From: Mixophyes australis
Lineage: Eukaryota; Chordata; Amphibia; Anura; Limnodynastidae
Direction of reading: 5' to 3'
DNA length: 64,000 nt
Assembly: GCA_036250195.1 (NCBI GenBank)
Contig: JAVHZZ010000005.1
Span: forward strand, 184,398,448 to 184,462,447
Made by a program: the position numbers and the translations under genes. This document shows positions 57,020 to 64,000 of this stretch, piece by piece; position 1 is the stretch's first letter; each line of letters opens with the position of its first letter. The notes under the pieces were generated by a model. The model had not been told where the DNA came from. It saw only the letters and a list, made by a program, of their open reading frames with translations, and searched no databases.

Positions 57020-57533
57020 ATGGCTGATGATCAAACACCTGGCACAAGCCAAACCTCTAGCTCCAAGCCTCTAGCACTTAAGAGTAGGGAGCCAAATTTT
57101 TCTCAGCAGGAGGTCAAAGTGCTGGAAGAGCTGGTTGTGGAGAGGCTGCATACCACCAGCAGGCAGCTCTCCGCCCTAGCTAAACAGAGAATTTGGGGGA
57201 ATATCATGATGCAGGTCAATGCTGTGGCTCCAATTAGACTGTGGTCAAGAAACTATAAGCAAACACAGGTTTTTTGTTTTTCAATTATTATATTGGGCTC
57301 CCAATACCTAATACTTTTCTTTTAATTTTTTCCCAAAAAAAATAAAAACATTGCCCAAGGCTTGGAAGACCAACATCTTTCCTCATCTACTGCCCCTATA
57401 ACGTATGGAAAGCTGACTATGGTGGCAAACTGTTGCTTTATGGGCACAAAGCATTTCTCATCGAGAGGCAGATGGATGAAGTGCTGGAAGCAGCAACTGA
57501 AAAGCCCACAGCAAAACCTTCAGCACACGATTG
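57020..57533 (+). pseudogene. Myb/SANT-like protein fragment (Harbinger-type accessory ORF)
   Basis: The frame starts at ATG 57020 (MADDQTPGTSQTSSSKPLAL). It has a helix-turn-helix style segment NFSQQEVKVLEELVVERLHT, then AKQRIWGNIMMQVNAVAPIR, like the Myb/SANT DNA-binding proteins of PIF/Harbinger transposons and NAIF1-type host proteins. A good acceptor ('gtttcccttttcag') lies just upstream at about 56988-57005. The frame stops at 57325. A later piece just before the LTR (57470-57533) reads MDEVLEAATEKPTAKPSAHD. It is cut by the chromovirus at 57534, so the remainder should lie beyond the window. The family assignment is moderate. Confidence 0.45.
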
Positions 57534-57604
57534 TGTCACTCACCGGACTGTGAGTGCTTCTTCCCGGACATTTAGGAACCGTGGCCGTCCTCCATCCTGA
57601 GGGA

Positions 57605-57618
57605 CTGCGCATGCGCAG
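57605..57618. promoter_or_regulatory. NRF1-like palindrome CTGCGCATGCGCAG
   Basis: This is a 14-bp perfect palindrome containing the NRF1 consensus TGCGCATGCGCA, about 75 bp upstream of the TATA box. The same site is in the 3' LTR at 63721-63734. It probably serves the LTR promoter. Confidence 0.6.
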
Positions 57619-57679
57619 CCCTTTCTAATCCTTCAGTGTATGTTCCTTTAACTTAATTGGCAGATCAGGCAACACTCCC

Positions 57680-57720
57680 TATATTAAGCACCGGTGGTCA
57701 ATACCACGTTGCCTGATCTT
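57680..57720 (+). promoter_or_regulatory. TATA box and predicted transcript start
   Basis: TATATTAAG is at 57680-57688. GCCTGATCTT at 57711-57720 lies about 31 bases downstream, where transcription would start. It is the exact complement of the primer site at 59400-59409. The same word also occurs inverted upstream ('agatcaggcaac', 57662-57673). Confidence 0.6.
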
Positions 57721-59399
57721 GGAGTCTCATTCCCCATGAGTCTCTGAAGGTGTTCCTGTGTTTCCTCGTGTATTCAGCGCTGCTGATTCCTGTGGTTTCC
57801 AAACCACTTCTACCTCTGTGGTTTCCAAACCACTTCTACTACTGTGGTTCCCATACCACTTCTACCCTCCTGTGTATCATCGTGACTGTTAGCTGATTCC
57901 TATCCGCTGCCTCCATGCACTACAGTCTTCTAGCCACTTCAACTCTACCATATATCATTGTGACTGTTAGCTGATTCCTATCCGCTGCTTCCGTGCACTG
58001 CAGTCTTCAACCCACATTCACTCACCTGTGCATCATCATGACTGTTAGCTGATTCCTATCCGCTGCCTCCGTGCACTACAGTCTTCAACCTGCAACTCGT
58101 CTGTGTTTCATCGTGACTGTTTGGCTGATTCCTATCCGCTGCCTCTGTGCGCTTCAGTCTTCAGCTCATCTCAACTCTCCCGTGTTTCCTCGAGACTGCT
58201 GCTACTATTGCTATCCGCTACTCTCCGTGATCAACAGTTCCAGCTCAACTCTGCTCTCCCGTGTCCCATCGTTACTGCACCTGCTGGTTGCTATTGGCTA
58301 CCTCCGTGTGTCCGCAGAGACCTGCTGCTGCTACTCTCAGCTCTACTTGTCCATCTACTGCTGATCCGCTCTCCACGCTTTCCTGTGTTCCCGCTGGTCT
58401 CTACCCGCCTGTCAGCATTGGATTCGTGTCTCACCATTTACCCCTCTGCTAGACCATCACCATTCTCCAGGGTCCTCCAGGAGTTCAGTTCCACGCTCTA
58501 CTGATTCCTGTGTATTTGTTTCCCTGCTGGTCTACTTACCTGTGCGCTGCACCTACTAGACCACCGCTTCACCCATCCAGGGACTTCGCATCCTGCCGGC
58601 CTCCTGCCGCTCAGGTATCTCTGCACTCCTGTCTGACTGCCTGCTTCTGAACCACGGTATGCATACTTCTCATTGACTGTGCTGGTGTATTGCATATCTT
58701 GCTGGACTGTGTTGGTTCTCCTCTGGAGTTTGCTATCCGCTGAGTCTATTGCCATCATTGACTGTGTTATCTTGTGCCGGATTACTTCAAGAGACTTTCT
58801 ATTATTGCAGTGCTGTTCAGTCATATATATATATTGTGCATATTACTGTGGATCGAGTTTAAGTTGCCCGTGTATATCCTGTGTTGCAGTCTCTCCCCGT
58901 GCACCTCCTCACATATATATTCAGTGGTACAACTTGCTAGAGGCAGACCACTGATCCCTGTTTCCTGTATCACCTGTTCCAGTATCCTCTCACATAGCAG
59001 TGGTACAACTTGCTATCGCAGACCACTGACTCCCCGGATACCTCCACTTGGATTCCATTCCTTCACTCAGACAGCGGTACAACTTGCTATCCGCAGACCG
59101 CTGACTCTCATCACCTCCTCGTTTCTGTTGGACATTCCTCCTCACTATAGCAGTGGTACAACTTGCTACCGCAGACCACTGACTACCTTCACGTGTCCTT
59201 TGTCCATACAGTTCCTCGTGTATTATTACCTCCATATTACCAGTGCTGCTAGTCATAGACTTTCCTGAGCATCTCATCATCTGCTATTTCCCGTTCCGTG
59301 ATCACCCTGCTACCAGAGTACCATATTACCACCTATACTGCTCTGGTAAGCCTATCACCTGGTGATCCCTGGGGAAAGACTCCTAGTGCCCGTGACAGT

Positions 59400-59409
59400 A
59401 AGATCAGGC
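59400..59409 (+). promoter_or_regulatory. Self-priming primer-binding site
   Basis: AAGATCAGGC begins two bases after the 5' LTR. It does not start with TGG, as tRNA-primed sites do. It is complementary over 10 bases to GCCTGATCTT at the predicted 5' end of the element's own RNA, as known for Tf1 and proposed for vertebrate sushi elements. Confidence 0.65.
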
Positions 59410-59410
59410 C

Positions 59411-60344
59411 ATGACAGACCCAGATACGGAACCTACCGCCAAAGAGATGCTGCAGCATCTGGTCAGCCGTGTGGAGCAACAGGATGCTCGCCAACAGCTG
59501 TTACTTCAATGTTACCAATCGTTAACCTCCCAAGGAACATCTGGACAGACTGTTACAGCTAATATTGAAGCTCCTGTGCTTTCCTCCGTTTCCCCAGTGC
59601 CATCCCAGGTGTCTACAGCTCCCACGCTTCACCTGCCTACTCCGTCAAAGTACGATGGAGACCCCAAAACTTGTAGGGGTTTCCTTAACCAATGTTCAGT
59701 CCATTTTGAGCTCCAACCTCAAAATTTTTCTACCCATCGTTCCAGAGTGGCCTATCTTATCTCATTGTTTTCTGGACAAGCCCTGGCTTGGGCCTCCCTG
59801 CTGTGGGAAAGAAACGATCCAATACTACGAGATAGTGCCAAATTCATTTCCACGTTCCGAAGTGTGTTCGATGAACCAGGTCGTGTGACCTCCGCTGCTT
59901 CCAGCATTCTTCGTTTACGACAAGGTTCTCATACAGTAGGCCAGTACGTCATTCAATTTAGGATCTTAGCCTCTGAACTTCAGTGGAACACTGAAGCATT
60001 AGTTGCCGCCTTCTGGCAGGGGCTCTCCGATAAAATTAAAGATGCACTGACTACCCAAGAGCTTCCTTCGTCACTAGAAGATTTGATCTCTCTTTGCCAT
60101 CGTGTAGATATGAGATTTCGTGAAAGAGAATCTGAGAAAAACAACTTCTGTTAAAGCACCTCTTCGTTCAACCCCTCAATTTCGTTCAGCTTCACCCTCT
60201 GTGATTCCCATGGAGATATGACGTTCCAAATTATCTTCAGAAGAGAGGAAACGAAGAGTAAAGAATAGACTCTGTATCTATTGTGCTGATTCCACACATA
60301 TGCTCAGCTCTTGCCCTAAGAAATCGGGAAATGCCAGGCCCTAA
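59411..60344 (+). pseudogene. gag: Chromovirus gag, broken by a frameshift and a stop
   Basis: ATG at 59411, 14 bases after the LTR. The intact part has 247 codons: a Gln-rich N-terminus and a retrotransposon Gag core with GQALAWASLLWERND and QYVIQFRILASELQWN. In the A5 run at about 60138 the frame shifts by one base, ending it at 60154. The natural continuation, in another frame, carries a TGA at 60219 and then a zinc knuckle (CIYCADSTHMLSSC, 60273 onward, CX2CX4HX4C) and stops at 60344. Gag would coat the RNA in virus-like particles. The TGA could come from CpG decay and the A5 change could be a real indel or an assembly error. Confidence 0.85.
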
Positions 60345-63300
60345 CTAGTTCTGGAGAGGTGAAGTTAGGGTCCCTGGAGTCCTCTCCATCTTCTATGAAA
60401 TCTAAAGTCTGCGCTTTTGATGTTACGATTTCCTTTGCTACCAAATCCTTTGAGTCACAGGCATTGATTGATTCCGGAGCAGCAGGAAATTTCATTTCTA
60501 AATCACTAGTGAATCAATGGTCTCTACCAGTGATTACTTTAAAAACACCCATGACTGTGACGGCTATAGATGGATCACGTCTCATCAATGGTCTCATCAC
60601 CCAGAGTACGTCTCCAGTAACACTTCAGATTGGTGTACTGCACCATGAAGAAATTTCGTTTTTAATTCTTCCAGTTACGACAAGTCCGATTGTCTTAGGC
60701 CTTCCATGGCTTCAGTGTCACTCTCCCCAGATTGACTGGCGCACTCCTCAAGTTACGTCTTGGGGGTCTGAATGTCACCATCGTTGCCTTTCCCAAGTTA
60801 TTCCTCTTAAAGTACAGCAATCTTCCATCTCATCTTCCTCACCGGGACTCCCTCCTCAGTATGCTTCATTTGCCGATGTGTTTGATAAAGCTCAGTCTGA
60901 ACGTCTTCCTCCTCATCGTTCTTGGGATTGTCCGATCGACCTTCTACCTGGCAAGACTCCTCCCAGGGGTCGGGTCTATCCTCTCTCGTTACCTGAAACT
61001 CAAGCCACATCTGAGTACATACAGGAGAATCTCCAGCGTGGGTTTATTCGACCTTCCACCTCTCCCGCTGGAGCTGGGTTCTTCTTCGTCAAAAAGAAGG
61101 ATGGATCACTACGCCCTTGCATAGATTTTCGTGGACTCAACGCCATTACTATCAAGAATCGGTATCCCATTCCGCTGATCACTGAGCTATTCGATCGCAT
61201 CAAGGGAGCTCGGATCTTTACTAAGTTGGATCTTCGTGGTGCCTACAATTTAATTAGAATCCGTTCCGGTGATGAATGGAAGACAGCGTTCAACACCAGA
61301 GATGGGCATTACGAATATCTGGTAATGCCTTTCGGGCTGTGTAATGCCCCCGCTGTTTTCCAAGGCTTCATCAATGAGATCTTTCGGGACTTATTATATG
61401 TATGTGTCGTTGTCTACCTGGACGACATATTGATCTTTTCACAGGACCTGCCTTCTCATCACCAACATGTGGCAGAGGTCCTCTCCAGACTACGGAAAAA
61501 TTCATTGTTCTGTAAATTAGAAAAATGTTCATTCGAGTTGCCCCAGATTCCATTCTTGGGGTATATAGTTTCCGGAGTTGGCCTGAAGATGGATCCAGAC
61601 AAGGTGAATGCTGTATTACATTGGCCCCAGCCAACTACTCTTCGTGCTATCCAGAGTTTTTTAGGTTTTGCCAATTACTATAGACGCTTCATTCAAGACT
61701 TTTCATCCATTGCATCTCCTATTGTGGCCCTGACTCGGAAAGGGGCTAATACTAAGCAATGGTCATCGGAGGCTCTCCAAGCCTTTCAAATTCTCAAAGA
61801 GTCCTTCTCTTCTGCTCCCATTCTTCGACAGCCTGATGTGACACTCCCCTTCTTCCTAGAAGTAGATGCCTCTAATGTGGGCTTAGGAGCCATTCTCTCC
61901 CAACGCTCGGAGCAACAAAAATTCCATCCTTGTGCCTTCTACTCTCGGGGTCTTCTGCCCGCAGAGAAAAATTATACTATCGGGGACAAGGAGTTGCTGG
62001 CTATCAAAGCTGCATTAGAGGAATGGAGATACTTGTTGGAAGGAGCTCGCCATCCGGTGACGATCTTCACGGATCATAAGAACTTGTCATATCTACAATC
62101 TGCCCAATGCTTGAACCCTCGTCAAGCAAGATGGTCTCTTTTCTTTTCCCGTTTTGAATTAATTATAACCTTCAAACCAGCTGCTAAGAACAAAAAAGCT
62201 GACGCTCTATCTCGAGCTTTTGTGACGTCCTCTGATGTAGAAGAGGTTATCAACCATGCTATTCTAGATCCCAAATGTATCTCACTGGCTGCTTCATCCA
62301 CCAAAATGCTACCATTTGGGAAGACCCTCGTGCCTCCTACTCTGAGGAGGAAAATCCTTTCGTGGTTCCATGCCTCTCGTTTTTGTGGACACGCCGGTGA
62401 ACACAAGACCTTTGAGATTCTCTCTCGAAGTTACTGGTGGCCTTCAATGAGGAGAGACGTCAAAGAGTTTATTGCTTCCTGTGATTTATGTTCTCAGTTC
62501 AAATCCTCCCGCAGAACTCCAGCAGGGTTGCTGCGACCGCTACCCATTCCGTCCAAGCCTTGGACCCATATTAGTATGGATTTCGTTACTGATTTGCCAC
62601 CGAGTAAGAATCATAATACTATTTGGGTAGTGGTAGACAGATTTTCGAAGATGGCTCATTTCGTCCCTCTGTGTGGTTTACCTTCCTCGTCTACTCTGGC
62701 TGAACATTTCATTAAAGAAATCTTCCGTATCCATGGATGTCCGTCTGAGATTGTGTCAGATAGAGGAGTACAATTTGTTTCCAGATTCTGGCGGGCCCTT
62801 TGTAAAACCTTGGGCATACGATTAGCACTCTCATATTCTTACCATCCGCAATCTAACGGACAAACTGAACGAGTCAATCAAGATCTTGAGACTTTTATAA
62901 GGATGATCAGCCAATCAAGACAACTGGGTAGAATTGCTTCCTTGGGCTGAATTCGCCCATAACAACATGTACCATGAGTCATCATCTAAAACTCCATTCT
63001 TTGTGGTCTACGGTCACCATCCGTCTTTTCCGGAATTTCCTGCCCTCCCGCCCACCCAAGTTCCTGCGGTGGAGACTGCGTGTCAGACCTTCAAAAATAT
63101 CTGGTCTCAGGTCAAAACCTGTTTAAAGAAGACATCTAAGAAATATAAGTCTTTCGCAGATAAGAAGAGGCGGGCTATTCCACCACTAAAAATTGGAGAT
63201 CGTGTTTGGTTATCTACCAAAAATATTCGTTTGAAGGTTCCATCTATGAAATTCGCCCCTCGTTTTATTGGTCCATATAGGATCATTCAAGTAATCAATC

Positions 63301-63716
63301 CAGTATGTGTTAAACTTCTTCTTCCTAAGAATCTTCGGATTTCCAATGCCTTCCATGTGTCTTTGCTCAAACCTCTCATCATCAACCGTTTCTCGACTCC
63401 TCCCTCAGCACCGCAGTCAGTTCAAGTTCATCAGGAGGAGGATTTCGAGATTACTGAGGTATTGGATGCAAAAATTTCGCGAGGAGTTCACCGTTTCCTC
63501 GTTCATTGGAAGGGCTTTGGTCCTGAAGAGCGCTCATGGATCAAAGCTGAAGATCTTAATGCTCCTGCCCTTCTGAAGAAGTTTTATTCCAAAAATCCGG
63601 ACAAGCCCGGTTCCAGGCGTTCTGTGCCCACCTTTAAAAGGGGGGGTACTGTCACTCACCGGACTGTGAGTGCTTCTTCCCGGACATTTAGGAACCGTGG
63701 CCGTCCTCCATCCTGA
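60345..63716 (+). pseudogene. pol: Chromovirus pol (PR-RT-RH-IN-chromodomain), one frameshift
   Basis: The pol frame is open through the gag end in the -1 register, suggesting frameshift expression; 60345 marks the base after the gag stop. Protease: ALIDSGAAGNF (Asp at 60470). RT: KKKDGSLRPCIDFRGLN and VVYLDDILIFS (YLDD at 61415-61426). RNase H: FLEVDASNVGLGAIL and FTDHKNLSYL. Integrase: zinc-binding HAGEHKTF...CDLC, catalytic Asp 62579, Asp 62759 and Glu 62867, a D-D-35-E spacing. The frame shifts near 62905-62930, then continues with WAEFAHN, a GPY/F module (IGPYRIIQVINPVCVKLLLP) and a chromodomain (EVLDAKISRGVHRFLVHWKG). The stop at 63714-63716 lies inside the 3' LTR. The chromodomain suggests chromatin-directed integration. 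Confidence 0.92.
63636..63646 (+). promoter_or_regulatory. Polypurine tract
   Basis: AAAAGGGGGGG ends three bases before the 3' LTR (63650). It would prime plus-strand DNA synthesis. Confidence 0.8.
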
Positions 63717-64000
63717 GGGACTGCGCATGCGCAGCCCTTTCTAATCCTTCAGTGTATGTTCCTTTAACTTAATTGGCAGATCAGGCAACACTCCCTATAT
63801 TAAGCACCGGTGGTCAATACCACGTTGCCTGATCTTGGAGTCTCATTCCCCATGAGTCTCTGAAGGTGTTCCTGTGTTTCCTCGTGTATTCAGCGCTGCT
63901 GATTCCTGTGGTTTCCAAACCACTTCTACCTCTGTGGTTTCCAAACCACTTCTACTACTGTGGTTCCCATACCACTTCTACCCTCCTGTGTATCATCGTG
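63650..64000 (+). repeat. 3' LTR of the chromovirus, first 351 bp
   Basis: It starts TGTCACTCACCGGACTG. I saw no difference from 57534-57884 on reading. It is cut by the window end; about 1.5 kb should follow. Confidence 0.9.

Larger units (their letters stand above)
57534..59397 (+). repeat. 5' LTR of the chromovirus, 1864 bp
   Basis: The termini are TGTCAC...GTGACA. It contains an NRF1-like palindrome, a TATA box and a predicted transcript start. Three blocks of tandem repeats follow: three ~24-bp units with 'gtggtttccaaaccacttct' (about 57796-57860), four or five ~85-bp units with 'gactgttagctgattcctat' (about 57868-58150), and four units with 'gtggtacaacttgctat' (about 58920-59165). The repeats explain the unusual length. 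Confidence 0.88.
57534..64000 (+). mobile_element. Young sushi/Tf1-type chromovirus, 3' LTR cut by window end
   Basis: The order is 5' LTR (57534-59397), primer site, gag, pol with protease, RT, RNase H, integrase, GPY/F and chromodomain, polypurine tract, and 3' LTR (63650 onward). The visible 351 bp of the 3' LTR appear identical to the 5' LTR, so insertion was recent. There is no envelope. The expected target duplication can only be seen on the left ('gattg', 57529-57533). The lineage is inferred from the chromodomain, the GPY/F module and the self-complementary primer site. Confidence 0.92.

Noticed and set aside
58071..59280. Several frames of 90-164 aa inside the chromovirus 5' LTR.
   Set aside because: They follow the LTR tandem repeats, are open on both strands, and lie upstream of gag in the predicted leader.

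Overview
The window looks like repeat-rich intronic and intergenic DNA from a vertebrate, most likely a frog. The reasons are a long-intron gene, many hAT-type and other short inverted-repeat DNA transposons, CR1 LINEs, tRNA-headed SINEs with an L2-like tail, a sushi/Tf1-type chromovirus (Ty3/gypsy with chromodomain) and an endogenous retrovirus. There is no operon-like organisation, and I saw no convincing rRNA, tRNA or CRISPR array.

Host gene: four exons on the minus strand (31309-31091, 27677-27425, 23712-23549, 8572-8368) have good splice signals and compatible reading phases at all three junctions. Together they encode a piece of a polytopic membrane protein that I cannot name with confidence. 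Their introns hold most of the repeats in the left half.

Left part (1-31 kb): AT-rich sequence with SINE fragments, foldback MITEs, an LTR-like block (10.2-10.98 kb), a solo LTR with a 5-bp target duplication (15554-16164), a heavily decayed chromovirus (16.64-21.65 kb) carrying a 49-bp minisatellite, and a 1.44-kb insertion whose bulk is a 572-bp inverted repeat with no mismatch seen by eye (24640-25981).

Middle (31.6-44.4 kb): a stack of nested insertions. A plus-strand CR1 LINE is broken by an element with 178-bp direct repeats, which is itself broken by a 2.2-kb hAT element (32317-34518) full of minisatellites and hairpins. The CR1 is broken again by an endogenous retrovirus (35275-43681) that has nearly identical LTRs and a long gag, but only traces of pol.

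Right part (44.4-64 kb): a SINE split by a hAT MITE, a nearly full-length minus-strand CR1 LINE (47.1-51.8 kb) split by a 605-bp hAT MITE, then AT-rich DNA, a Harbinger-like Myb/SANT reading frame, and inside that frame a young chromovirus (57534 to beyond 64000). The chromovirus LTRs are 1.86 kb long. Its primer-binding site matches the predicted 5' end of its own transcript, which fits Tf1/sushi-type self-priming.
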